The notes under the pieces: model-generated
The model's input: only the letters and a program-made list of their open reading frames with translations
Database searches by the model: none
What the model was told of the DNA's origin: nothing
Position numbers and translations under genes: made by a program
Assembly: GCA_964504645.1 (NCBI GenBank)
Contig: CAZDGB010000274.1
Coordinates: 1-9,959 of the forward strand
Direction: 5' to 3'
DNA: 9,959 bases
Source of the DNA: CAZDGB01 sp964504645
GTDB lineage: Bacteria; Planctomycetota; Planctomycetia; Planctomycetales; Planctomycetaceae
Part shown: one piece after another, positions 1 to 6,336 of the stretch
How positions within the stretch are numbered: position 1 is the stretch's first letter
Layout: each line of letters begins with the position of its first letter

Positions 1-513
<513 letters not shown>

Positions 514-581
514 GGCGAACCTTTGCGAACGAGACCAGGCACATCACGTTATCCGTCGATGATGTCCCCTCCGGACGGTGT

Positions 582-1208
582 TCACAAGGGATCGCGGCGT
601 CGCGGCCTCGACAGTATGCCGATCAGCACCGCCGCGATCAGACACCCGGCCAGATTCGAGACCAAGTCCCAGCCGGTATTCTCGTAGCCGCCGACGTTCG
701 TTCCTGGCAGCGTCATCACGGCGGCGAACTCGACGACTTCGTTGAGGGCGCCGAAGCCCATGCCGGCGGCGACGCACAAAGTCAGCAGTCCGACCGTCGG
801 GCGGACTTCGACGCCGCGCCGCTCGAAGGCCCGTTGCAGCCCCTGCCAGCAAATCCAGGTCATCAGTCCGAAGCCGTAGGCGTGGACGGCCTGATCGTAC
901 TTGAGCAACTCGGGAATCAGCCACAGGTTGTAGAGGACATTCCCGCCAAGCCGCGGCCACGAGGCGGGGATCGGCACGAGTCCGCCGGCCATGTGGAGCA
1001 GCCCCCACAACGAGAGTCCCCACAAGGCGAGCGGGTGCAAGCGGATGGCCCGATGCGCGCCCCACGCGGCCGCCATCAGCACGACCATTACGGCGAGATA
1101 GAAGACGAATTCGCCGTTGCGCAGCACGAGGGCGCAAATCAGCGCCACGAGCATGTACGCGAACGAGAACAGCACGACGGCGAAATCGTTGCGCGTCACA
1201 GACGTCAC
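582..1208 (-). CDS. Multi-pass inner membrane protein, DUF2238 (YjdF)-like
   Basis: This is a 208-residue hydrophobic protein with about six predicted membrane segments (roughly residues 8-30, 35-55, 58-80, 105-125, 138-162 and 183-200). Polar residues sit in or near the membrane: DQAVHAYGFG (105-114), ALNEVVEF (154-161) and the GYENTGWDLVSNLAG stretch (174-188). This His/Glu/Asp pattern resembles the DUF2238/YjdF family of uncharacterised membrane proteins; the match is from memory of the pattern, not from a search. The start is a GTG at 1208 with GAGG five bases upstream. The stop codon of the preceding cytochrome gene ends only 7 bp before this start, so the two are almost certainly co-transcribed and perhaps translationally coupled. 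No function is known to me. A VanZ-like protein is an alternative reading. Confidence 0.8.
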   Translation of the reverse strand: MTSVTRNDFAVVLFSFAYMLVALICALVLRNGEFVFYLAVMVVLMAAAWGAHRAIRLHPLALWGLSLWGLLHMAGGLVPIPASWPRLGGNVLYNLWLIPELLKYDQAVHAYGFGLMTWICWQGLQRAFERRGVEVRPTVGLLTLCVAAGMGFGALNEVVEFAAVMTLPGTNVGGYENTGWDLVSNLAGCLIAAVLIGILSRPRRRDPL

Positions 1209-1215
1209 CTCGTCC

Positions 1216-2526
1216 TCACTCGGGGCGTTTCCAGGACTCCGGCAGGTCCGCCACAGTTTCGCTCAGAATCTCGCGGATCGCCACACGGTCGTCGGGCGTA
1301 AGATGAGCGAACTTCGGCGAGTCGTCCTGGCCGTCCAGAATCTGCTGCAACCGCTCCCAGACGTGCGACTTCAATTCCGCAGGGAGTTTCGTGAACGCCT
1401 CGGAGTAGATCAGATAGCTGCACGGGTACTTGAACATTCGCGTCCGCAGGTCCAGATCGCGCCGCGAGCGGCCGCGCTTGTCGCGCGGGCCGGGCGCCGC
1501 GAACCGCTCCGCGTATCCCGACGTGCCGCGAATTTCGACCGCGAGCTTCGCTTCCTCCGTGAGCAACAAGGCCTCGACCAGCCGGTCGCCCGCATTCTGG
1601 ATGCGCCGCACCGTGCTTTCCAGTCGCTCGCCCGGCGGCTTATTGAAGAATTTGCTCATCGATTCCTCGTAGGCCTGCGCTTGCCGCGCGGTGAAATGGG
1701 CGCTCGTCAGGCGGTTATGCACCAGCACCTGATGTTCGAGCAGCATCAGCGCAACGATATCGCTGTGCGGCGTGAGATACCGCGTGGTATCAAAACGGTT
1801 CGCCAGCGAAATGACATTGTGGCCCTGCGAATTGTCGATGTCCGCGCCGGGCTTGTCTTCGCCCAGGATCAAGTTGCCAAGATGCTTCTGGTCGCCATGC
1901 TCTCCGGTGACGTACCACCCACCCCAGCGCTGTTCGATCGGCGTCGTGTGATTCACGTTGCGGCTGCCGGCGGAAAAGAGCGGGCTGCCGCCGCGATCGA
2001 CGTGCAGCGAACGGACGAGATGGCCGGGGACGTTTTCGGTCCGCGAGGAACTGTGGCAAATCAGGCAGTTGTCCGTCTGCCGCATAAATTTCGCCGGCAC
2101 GTCTCCCGGACGCTGGCTGATCGTGTAGAACACGTTGCCGAGCTGCGCATCGACGGCGGAAACTTCCAGCACGTCGCCTGCTTGGCAATACCCGATGTAG
2201 ACGTTGTCATTGAAATAAATGGCCCGCGGCGTGCGAGGCGAAATCCGGCGAATCTGCAAGCTCGTCTTCGAAAAGACCAGCGATTGCGACTCGGCCGGAA
2301 CATCTAGCGCGGCGAGCAGCGCTTTCAGATAGCCGTGCTCCTGGTCGAATTCCAGCTTTGCTTCTTGTGTGTCGAGTTTCTGTTGCAACCGGCTGATGCA
2401 GTTGTCGGGCGTGCTGACGCTGTAAGAAATCGGGGCTCGCTCGAAATCATCTTCTGCGTGGAGAGGAAAAGCAGCGGCGACCAATATGAGCGGCAAGACG
2501 TCACGCGGTAGGCAGGGGCGTCGCAT
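1216..2526 (-). CDS. Secreted monohaem c-type cytochrome-like protein
   Basis: This is a 436-residue exported protein. Residues 1-24 form a signal peptide (hydrophobic core VLPLILVAAAF, likely cut after PLHA). One haem c attachment motif CLICH is at residues 154-158, preceded by a conserved-looking region (RTPRAIYFNDNVYIGYC, then AVDAQLGNVFYTISQ) and followed by RWGGWYVTGEHG and a mostly helical C-terminal half. I recognise this arrangement as a family recurrent in planctomycetes and acidobacteria, but I know of no experimental function; a periplasmic redox or electron-transfer role is inferred from the haem motif. The start is ATG 2526, backed by AAGGAG six bases upstream; the open frame runs on to 3039 but there overlaps the promoter region and the divergent Rrf2 gene. 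It heads the minus-strand unit and has a promoter-like sequence about 60 bp upstream. Confidence 0.88.
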   Translation of the reverse strand: MRRPCLPRDVLPLILVAAAFPLHAEDDFERAPISYSVSTPDNCISRLQQKLDTQEAKLEFDQEHGYLKALLAALDVPAESQSLVFSKTSLQIRRISPRTPRAIYFNDNVYIGYCQAGDVLEVSAVDAQLGNVFYTISQRPGDVPAKFMRQTDNCLICHSSSRTENVPGHLVRSLHVDRGGSPLFSAGSRNVNHTTPIEQRWGGWYVTGEHGDQKHLGNLILGEDKPGADIDNSQGHNVISLANRFDTTRYLTPHSDIVALMLLEHQVLVHNRLTSAHFTARQAQAYEESMSKFFNKPPGERLESTVRRIQNAGDRLVEALLLTEEAKLAVEIRGTSGYAERFAAPGPRDKRGRSRRDLDLRTRMFKYPCSYLIYSEAFTKLPAELKSHVWERLQQILDGQDDSPKFAHLTPDDRVAIREILSETVADLPESWKRPE

Positions 2527-2585
2527 GGCAGGCTCCTTCAGGCAGGCGAGCGGGGCGGGACCATTGTCGATGGCCAGTATGATCC

Positions 2586-2613
2586 AGAATAGCCGTTGAA
2601 TTCTGCATGTCAA
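2586..2613 (-). promoter_or_regulatory. Promoter-like sequence for the cytochrome operon
   Basis: On the minus strand a perfect -35 box TTGACA (2613-2608) is followed after 16 bp by TATTCT (2591-2586), giving a predicted start near 2579 and a leader of about 50 nt before the cytochrome ATG. It overlaps the oppositely directed promoter of the Rrf2 gene. The -10 coincides with one of the AGAAT half-sites described separately. Predicted by eye only. Confidence 0.6.
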
Positions 2614-2623
2614 TGTGTAGAAT
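2596..2623 (+). promoter_or_regulatory. Promoter-like sequence for the Rrf2-family regulator
   Basis: On the plus strand TTGAAT (2596-2601) and TAGAAT (2618-2623) are separated by 16 bp, a sigma70-like layout that would start transcription near 2630, about 35 bp before the Rrf2 ATG. The two divergent promoters share most of the same DNA, so a protein bound here could control both. Confidence 0.5.
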
Positions 2624-2664
2624 AGGCGGTTCACGGGAATCTCAATTCCTGGAAAGGCCCTGCG

Positions 2665-3090
2665 ATGCTGCCGAAAACTGCGGAATACGCGCTGCGTGCC
2701 GTGGCGTGCCTGGCCGGCGAACCGGACGAACTCTTGGCTGCCGATACCATCGCACAGCAGACGAAAGTGCCGCGCCGCTACCTGCACAAGGTGTTGCAGG
2801 ATCTGGCGCGGGCCGGCATCGTGCATTCGCAACCGGGGCCGGGGGGCGGCTACACGCTGTCGCTCCCGGCCGACGACCTTTCCATCCTGACGATTGTGAA
2901 CGCCGTTTCGCCGCTGGAACGCATCCGGCATTGCCCGCTGGGATTGAAGTCGCACACGAAACTCTGCCCGCTCCATGCGGCGCTCGATCATGCTTATGCG
3001 CGCACGGAAGCCGCCTTCGCCGGCGTCAACATGGGACAAATCCTGCGCTCGGGGAGTTCCGTGATCCCGCTCTGTGAAAGCTCCCGATGA
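2665..3090 (+). CDS. Rrf2-family transcriptional regulator
   Basis: This 141-residue protein has the Rrf2 winged-helix layout: MLPKTAEYALRAVACLA at the N terminus, a recognition helix in VPRRYLHKVLQDLARAGIV, a Gly-rich wing QPGPGGGYTLS (57-66), and the dimerisation helix carrying cysteines. Cys90 and Cys101 (HCPLG...KLCPLH) are present, with His97 between them. The three-cysteine cluster of IscR and NsrR is therefore incomplete, although a 2Fe-2S or other redox or nitric oxide response remains possible; Cys14 and Cys137 also exist. ATG 2665 has AAAGG seven bases upstream. The gene diverges from the cytochrome operon and shares its control region, so self-regulation and control of the cytochrome genes are likely. 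Family call is firm; the signal sensed is unknown. Confidence 0.93.
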   Translation: MLPKTAEYALRAVACLAGEPDELLAADTIAQQTKVPRRYLHKVLQDLARAGIVHSQPGPGGGYTLSLPADDLSILTIVNAVSPLERIRHCPLGLKSHTKLCPLHAALDHAYARTEAAFAGVNMGQILRSGSSVIPLCESSR

Positions 3091-3116
3091 TCATCGCGCT
3101 GCCGGCGCGGCTTCAG

Positions 3117-3146
3117 AAACCCGGTTCTGCTTTGATAACTGGGTTT
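3117..3146. terminator. Hairpin between convergent genes, candidate bidirectional terminator
   Basis: AAACCCGGTT (3117-3126) and AACTGGGTTT (3137-3146) form a 10-bp stem with one non-Watson-Crick position and a 10-nt loop. The arms end in AAA and TTT, so an A/T flank exists in both directions, although no long T-run follows. It lies 27 bp after the Rrf2 stop and between two convergent genes, which fits a shared terminator. The rest of 3091-3213 shows nothing recognisable. Confidence 0.5.
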
Positions 3147-3213
3147 CGCTTTCTATCTTCCATCACGGATCAAAAGCGAATCGCGGTTAGAAGACGAACC
3201 GGGATTCTGCCGG

Positions 3214-4182
3214 TTACTTCCGCGCTTCCTTCGGTGGCAAGTGCGCCTTCACCAGGGCATCCTCACGCTTCGCCACGGCGCGGGCGAGATAATCCCGCAG
3301 CGGGTCGAGTTCGAATTCTTTCGTCACATCCTCCACCGTCACGCGGTCGGTCAGGCTGGTGAGGTACATGAAGCCTTCCGGGTCGAACGATTCGATGAGG
3401 ATGTCCCGCGGATACTTCGCGCGGATGGCGGAAATCTTCGTCTGGTTGTAATCGAGATGGTACAGCTCGCAGTCGGTGTTGATCTCCGCCGCGGCCCACG
3501 CGGGGAAGTAACCCTGCGTCACCTTGTAGGTCATCGAACCTTGCTTGGCGAGATAACGGCCCGTGTGGTCGATCACGCAGTTCTCCGCGGCGTAACAGCC
3601 GACGACGGCGAACCCGTAGCGCAGCGCCCAGCTTTGCAGAATCGAACCGCCCCAATACATCGACGGCCAGAACATCAGCCGGCAACCCTGCGCGAAGAGC
3701 TTCTGCGGCAACTCGGGAAAATTCGCGTCGAAGCAGACCGTCGCGCCGACTTTCACGCCATCGCACTCCGCGACCGGCACGTCCCAACCCGGCGTGATCC
3801 CTTCCTCGATCTCGCCGATCGTCGGATAGACCTTGTGATACGTCAGCACGTGCTTGCCGCGGCGATCGACGATCGGCACCGAATTGTAGACCCGGCCGTT
3901 CATCCGTTCGATGAACGGCACGACGAGGTTGGCGTCGAACTCTTGAGCCAGCTTGCCGACCGCGGCGACATACGGCCCGATCTCCGGCGCCGCTTTGATT
4001 CCCGGCCCGAAGCCTTTCGCGTAGCACGCACAGACTTCCGGGAAGCAGATGAAGTCGGGATTCTCCTGCTCCTTAACCTTGCCGAGGATGTCCCGCATCG
4101 CGTCGAGGTTGACTCCCTCGCCATGATGATCGTGATATGGCAACCCATAGCTGACCGCGCAGACGCGAACTTTGTGGACCAT
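3214..4182 (-). CDS. Carbon-nitrogen hydrolase (nitrilase superfamily)
   Basis: This 322-residue cytoplasmic enzyme shows the full nitrilase-superfamily triad: Glu49 in ICFPEV, Lys117 in TYHKVYPT, and Cys150 in ATVCFDANFPE. Members hydrolyse C-N bonds in nitriles, amides or carbamoyl compounds; the FDANFPE context and the amidase-like core suggest an amidase or N-carbamoyl hydrolase rather than a true nitrilase, but the substrate cannot be read from the sequence. The protein is longer than the typical catalytic core of about 270 residues, with a charged helical C-terminal tail of about 45 residues from DRVTVEDVTKEF onward. ATG 4182 is preceded by GGAG eight bases upstream. It is convergent with Rrf2 and 546 bp downstream of the histidine kinase, so it probably has its own promoter; none is clear. 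Confidence 0.92.
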   Translation of the reverse strand: MVHKVRVCAVSYGLPYHDHHGEGVNLDAMRDILGKVKEQENPDFICFPEVCACYAKGFGPGIKAAPEIGPYVAAVGKLAQEFDANLVVPFIERMNGRVYNSVPIVDRRGKHVLTYHKVYPTIGEIEEGITPGWDVPVAECDGVKVGATVCFDANFPELPQKLFAQGCRLMFWPSMYWGGSILQSWALRYGFAVVGCYAAENCVIDHTGRYLAKQGSMTYKVTQGYFPAWAAAEINTDCELYHLDYNQTKISAIRAKYPRDILIESFDPEGFMYLTSLTDRVTVEDVTKEFELDPLRDYLARAVAKREDALVKAHLPPKEARK

Positions 4183-4226
4183 GAGAACGCTCCGAAGATT
4201 CCCCGAAATCGATTCGGTCTCATCCT

Positions 4227-4290
4227 ACGGAGTGCGGAATGGTCGAGTCCACTCCGTGCCCGGTCCTCGGTGCGGAGGCCGAGGACCGGG
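4227..4290. repeat. Two adjacent hairpins, one with a perfect 12-bp stem
   Basis: ACGGAGTG (4227-4234) pairs with CACTCCGT (4250-4257) across 15 nt. Immediately after it, CCCGGTCCTCGG (4259-4270) pairs perfectly with CCGAGGACCGGG (4279-4290) across an 8-nt loop. The second hairpin is too GC-rich and lacks a T-run, so it is not a classical intrinsic terminator. It lies about 77 bp before the amidohydrolase ATG and could be a leader structure, an attenuator or a dispersed extragenic palindrome. A 13-bp piece, GGAGTGCGGAATG (4229-4241), recurs inverted at 6209-6221, which favours the dispersed-repeat reading. Confidence 0.75.
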
Positions 4291-4365
4291 AGCGTGGATT
4301 TCAATTCTCACCGGGTTGTCAAAGAGCGTGAGACGAGCGAATCGTCCCCTCAACCAACCGAGGTG

Positions 4366-4392
4366 TGTTGCGCGACAAAGTGTTTGCAAACA
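4366..4392. promoter_or_regulatory. Tandem 12-bp palindromes, candidate operator
   Basis: TGTTGCGCGACA (4366-4377, one mismatch from a perfect palindrome) is followed three bases later by TGTTTGCAAACA (4381-4392, perfect). The two centres are 15 bp apart. A third relative, TGTTGCGCAACA, is at 4636-4647. They share the frame TGTT-4-(A/G)ACA and look like sites for a dimeric repressor, possibly acting on the amidohydrolase gene downstream. The cognate protein is not evident in the window. Confidence 0.4.
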
Positions 4393-4404
4393 GGTATCCG
4401 GCCG

Positions 4405-4491
4405 GACGCCGTCGCGCGCACGCAATCGACGCTTGAGTGACGCATATTGACGCCTTAGCGACGCTTAGCTGACGGTTATCCGACGCCTGGC
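4405..4491. repeat. Degenerate tandem array of about 11-bp GACGC units
   Basis: Units beginning at 4405, 4416, 4428, 4439, 4449, 4460, 4471 and 4482 have spacings of 11, 12, 11, 10, 11, 11 and 11 bp. The clearest are GACGCTTGAGT, GACGCATATT, GACGCCTTAGC, GACGCTTAGCT, GACGGTTATCC and GACGCCTGGC; the second unit (4416) is the weakest. The approximate consensus is GACGCTTAGCT. The period matches one turn of the helix, so each GACGC would lie on the same face of the DNA. The period is not a multiple of three, so this is not a coding repeat. Confidence 0.7.
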
Positions 4492-4635
4492 ATGCCCGAG
4501 CGGGCGTCGCATCAGCGATCGGCGATGCGTGTTTGGTTGAATTGGCGGCTGGGGCAACCGACTTGAACATTGGGCATGCAGGGGATTCTGTGCAAACTGA
4601 TTTCGCGAAACATCGCGCGCCCCAAACCCGTGCGG

Positions 4636-4691
4636 TGTTGCGCAACAAGTTGTCGAGAAAGTCGACAGTTAAAGCTGCGGTTGGCAACCGC
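4636..4691. repeat. Cluster of three short inverted repeats downstream of the histidine kinase
   Basis: A perfect palindrome TGTTGCGCAACA (4636-4647) is followed by TGTCGA/TCGACA with a 5-nt loop (4651-4667) and by GCGGTTG/CAACCGC around a single base (4677-4691). They begin about 38 bp beyond the kinase stop on its 3' side. They may act together as transcript-end structures or, for the first, as an operator; no T-run is present. Confidence 0.5.
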
Positions 4692-4728
4692 GGTCCTTCC
4701 GAACGACGATGATGAAGAAAACCCGCGG

Positions 4729-6117
4729 CTAATTTTCCAACGTCACCACGAAGGACGTTTGTCCCTCGGCGCGATGCCAGCGGATCGCGCCGCCGTGTGC
4801 CTGCGCGATTTCCTGCGCCACGGCGAGTCCCAATCCCGTTCCATCGGGTTTGTCGGTGGCGAATCGTTCAAACAGCGTCCCCGCGATCTGTGCCGCCGGT
4901 CCGGGGCCTTGGTCCCGGATACGCAGCTCTATCTCGCGATGACCAGCCGAAGCGAGGGGACTTTGAAGCTCGACGCCGATCTTTCGCTCGGACTCGGGCA
5001 GCGGTTGCACAGCTTCGATCGCGTTCATCAGGAGATTCAGCAGCATCTGACGCAATGCCTCGGCGTCGCCTTGCATCGTCATGGCGGACGGCGGACGGGG
5101 CCATGCGACGGAAATCGAATGGTGCGCGCAGATCGGTTGGACGAGCTCGAGCGCCTCGTCGATCAGCGCGGCCAGATCAACCTCGCGCCGTGCCGGCGCT
5201 TCGCCGCGGCCCACGGTGAGGAACCGCTTCAGATACGATTCCATCAGCGTCATCTGGCGGATCGCCACGACCAGCGATTCCCGGTCGGCATCGCCCGGCA
5301 ATTCTTCCGCGTGCAAGTCGAGGGCCATCCGCGCGCCGGTGATGGCGTTCCGCAGTTGATGCGCCATCCCCGCGCCGAGCCGGCCCAGCGTTTGCATGCG
5401 CTCGCCGACGCGAATCTGCGTTTCGTACTGATTCAGCTTCTCGCCCGTCGTGTTCAGCGCCGCGGCCAGATCGCGGAGTTCGTCGTCCCCCGGAGGCAGC
5501 GCCTCGGCGGCAAACTTCCCTTCGGCCAGCGTCGCCGCCCGCTCCACCAGCCGGCGAATGCGGTTCACGAACCTGCGCGAGAACATCACGGCTAACACGG
5601 CGGCGCTGCTCGCGGCCAGCAGCCCGGCGAGAATCGGCGGCCACGCGGCCCGCCAGGCGAGTTCATTCCAGCGCGCTTGCGACGTGAGAATCACCAGCGA
5701 CAAGTCCCGCGGCGACGTCGCCGCGCGGACCGGAATGCGGATCGCGCGGAATTCCCCGCTCGTCAGATCCAACGACGGATCGTTCCCCACTCCGGGAAAC
5801 GCCGACTGCACCGGCAACCGTGCCAGTTGTTCGCCGTCCGTCTCCGTCAGCGGCATGCTCGTGTGTTGGATGATTTCCGCCGCGTCGAGCGTGACGAAGT
5901 GCGCGCCGCTCAATTCCGACATCCGCTTGAGGACGGCTTCCGTCAGCGGAAACGCGGCGTCGGTCAGCGTGGAGACCAGTTGCCCGAGCCGCTCGTGCTC
6001 CGCCTGCCGCGCCGTCCGCCCCGCCATCCACGCCGAGAGCGCCGCCGTCACCGCGCTCCCCAACACCACGACCAGCAGCATCGGCCAGAGGAGTTGGCGT
6101 TGAATGGGGTGGCGCAT
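4729..6117 (-). CDS. Membrane-bound sensor histidine kinase, orphan
   Basis: This 462-residue two-component sensor has a membrane helix at about residues 8-31, an extracytoplasmic sensor region of about 125 residues, a second helix (about 158-180), a HAMP-like linker (181-235), then the kinase core. The H-box is GAGMAHQLRNAITG with phosphoacceptor His253; the ATPase domain has the N-box LLNLLMNAIEAV (Asn365), G1 RDQGPGP (Asp402), F-box LFERFATDK and G2 GTGLGLAVAQ (426-435). It would autophosphorylate and pass phosphate to a response regulator, but none is in the window. The residue after His253 is Gln rather than the usual Glu, and the usual Pro after the H-box Asn is Ala. ATG 6117 was chosen because it immediately precedes the first membrane helix; upstream in-frame ATGs lie within or beyond a palindromic repeat. 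The ribosome binding site (GAAG) is weak. Confidence 0.92.
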   Translation of the reverse strand: MRHPIQRQLLWPMLLVVVLGSAVTAALSAWMAGRTARQAEHERLGQLVSTLTDAAFPLTEAVLKRMSELSGAHFVTLDAAEIIQHTSMPLTETDGEQLARLPVQSAFPGVGNDPSLDLTSGEFRAIRIPVRAATSPRDLSLVILTSQARWNELAWRAAWPPILAGLLAASSAAVLAVMFSRRFVNRIRRLVERAATLAEGKFAAEALPPGDDELRDLAAALNTTGEKLNQYETQIRVGERMQTLGRLGAGMAHQLRNAITGARMALDLHAEELPGDADRESLVVAIRQMTLMESYLKRFLTVGRGEAPARREVDLAALIDEALELVQPICAHHSISVAWPRPPSAMTMQGDAEALRQMLLNLLMNAIEAVQPLPESERKIGVELQSPLASAGHREIELRIRDQGPGPAAQIAGTLFERFATDKPDGTGLGLAVAQEIAQAHGGAIRWHRAEGQTSFVVTLEN

Positions 6118-6123
6118 GATCTT

Positions 6124-6191
6124 CAAAGCCGCGGATGGCATCCGCGGTTTTCTTTCCGTTTGGAAGACCGCGGATGTCATCCGCGGCTTTG
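6124..6191. repeat. Long inverted repeat made of two palindromes (BIME-like)
   Basis: Two 25-bp arms (6124-6148 and 6167-6191) are inverted copies with a single mismatch, separated by 18 nt. Each arm contains the palindrome CCGCGGATGNCATCCGCGG, so the DNA or RNA can fold either as two small hairpins or as one long one. The loop itself has a short CTTTCC/GGAAG pairing. It begins 7 bp upstream of the kinase ATG and would lie in the kinase leader RNA. The paired REP layout resembles the composite extragenic palindromes of enterobacteria, though it is unrelated in sequence. Confidence 0.8.
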
Positions 6192-6207
6192 GCAGCAACG
6201 TCTATCT

Positions 6208-6235
6208 TCATTCCGCACTCCACATTCCGCAATCC
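6208..6235. repeat. Tandem 14-bp repeat, two units
   Basis: Read on the minus strand, GGATTGCGGAATGT (6235-6222) and GGAGTGCGGAATGA (6221-6208) are adjacent and agree at 12 of 14 positions. The GGAGTGCGGAATG core is also present on the plus strand at 4229-4241. This is a small dispersed repeat in the kinase upstream region. No good promoter for the kinase was seen in 6192-6260. Confidence 0.6.
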
Positions 6236-6264
6236 GTTGGGTGTCGTTGCATTGGATTGTTTTC

Positions 6265-6305
6265 CCTTCTCCCCTGGAGGGAGAAGGTGGCCGAAGGCCG
6301 GATGA
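6265..6305. repeat. REP-like palindromic element on the 3' side of the IS
   Basis: CCTTCTCCC (6265-6273) pairs perfectly with GGGAGAAGG (6279-6287) across 5 nt, followed by GGCC-GAA-GGCC (6289-6299) and GGATGAG. I recall this type of sequence as a common dispersed extragenic repeat in planctomycete genomes. It ends about 30 bp from the transposase stop codon, so it directly borders the insertion element. Confidence 0.75.
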
Positions 6306-6336
6306 GCGGCTGTGATGGATTTCAAGGATTTTTTCT

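Larger units (their letters stand above)
2586..2649. promoter_or_regulatory. Array of GAAT/ATTC half-sites, candidate Rrf2 operator
   Basis: Five half-sites lie within 64 bp: AGAAT (2586-2590), ATTCT (2600-2604), AGAAT (2619-2623), GGAAT (2636-2640) and ATTCC (2645-2649). They form three inverted pairs: CAGAAT/ATTCTG with a 9-bp spacer, ATTCTGCA/TGTAGAAT (7 of 8 matching) with an 8-bp spacer, and GGAAT/ATTCC with a 4-bp spacer. AGAATAG is also directly repeated 33 bp apart, close to three helical turns. The first three half-sites overlap both promoters. Rrf2 proteins usually bind near their own genes, so this is the natural operator candidate; binding is inferred. Confidence 0.5.
4183..4728. 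other. Gene-free, repeat-rich intergenic region between histidine kinase and amidohydrolase
   Basis: No convincing coding sequence was found in this 546-bp stretch; open frames here lack protein-like composition or ribosome binding sites. It holds nested hairpins near the amidohydrolase start (4227-4290), 12-bp palindromes (4366-4392 and 4636-4647), a GACGC array (4405-4491), a further hairpin CGCATC/GATGCG (4508-4529), a TTTCGCGAAA palindrome (4601-4610), and two more inverted repeats (4651-4667, 4677-4691). It serves as both the 3' region of the kinase and the 5' region of the amidohydrolase. A TTGACA occurs on the minus strand at 4322-4317 but without a good -10. Confidence 0.7.

Noticed and set aside
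2527..3039. Upstream extension of the cytochrome open frame to 3039
   Set aside because: It would overlap the Rrf2 gene and both promoters, and would bury the signal peptide; ATG 2526 has a strong ribosome binding site.
4317..4322. TTGACA on the minus strand as the amidohydrolase promoter
   Set aside because: No acceptable -10 box at 15-19 bp spacing.
4405..4491. CRISPR array
   Set aside because: Units of about 11 bp without spacers and no cas genes; this does not fit CRISPR architecture.
4319..4687. 122-residue open frame on the minus strand
   Set aside because: Composition is unlike a folded protein, it spans the GACGC array and the palindromes, and no ribosome binding site or recognisable domain was seen.
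4366..4700. Replication origin with iterons
   Set aside because: No dnaA or rep gene, no AT-rich unwinding region and only a partial TTATCC similarity to a DnaA box.
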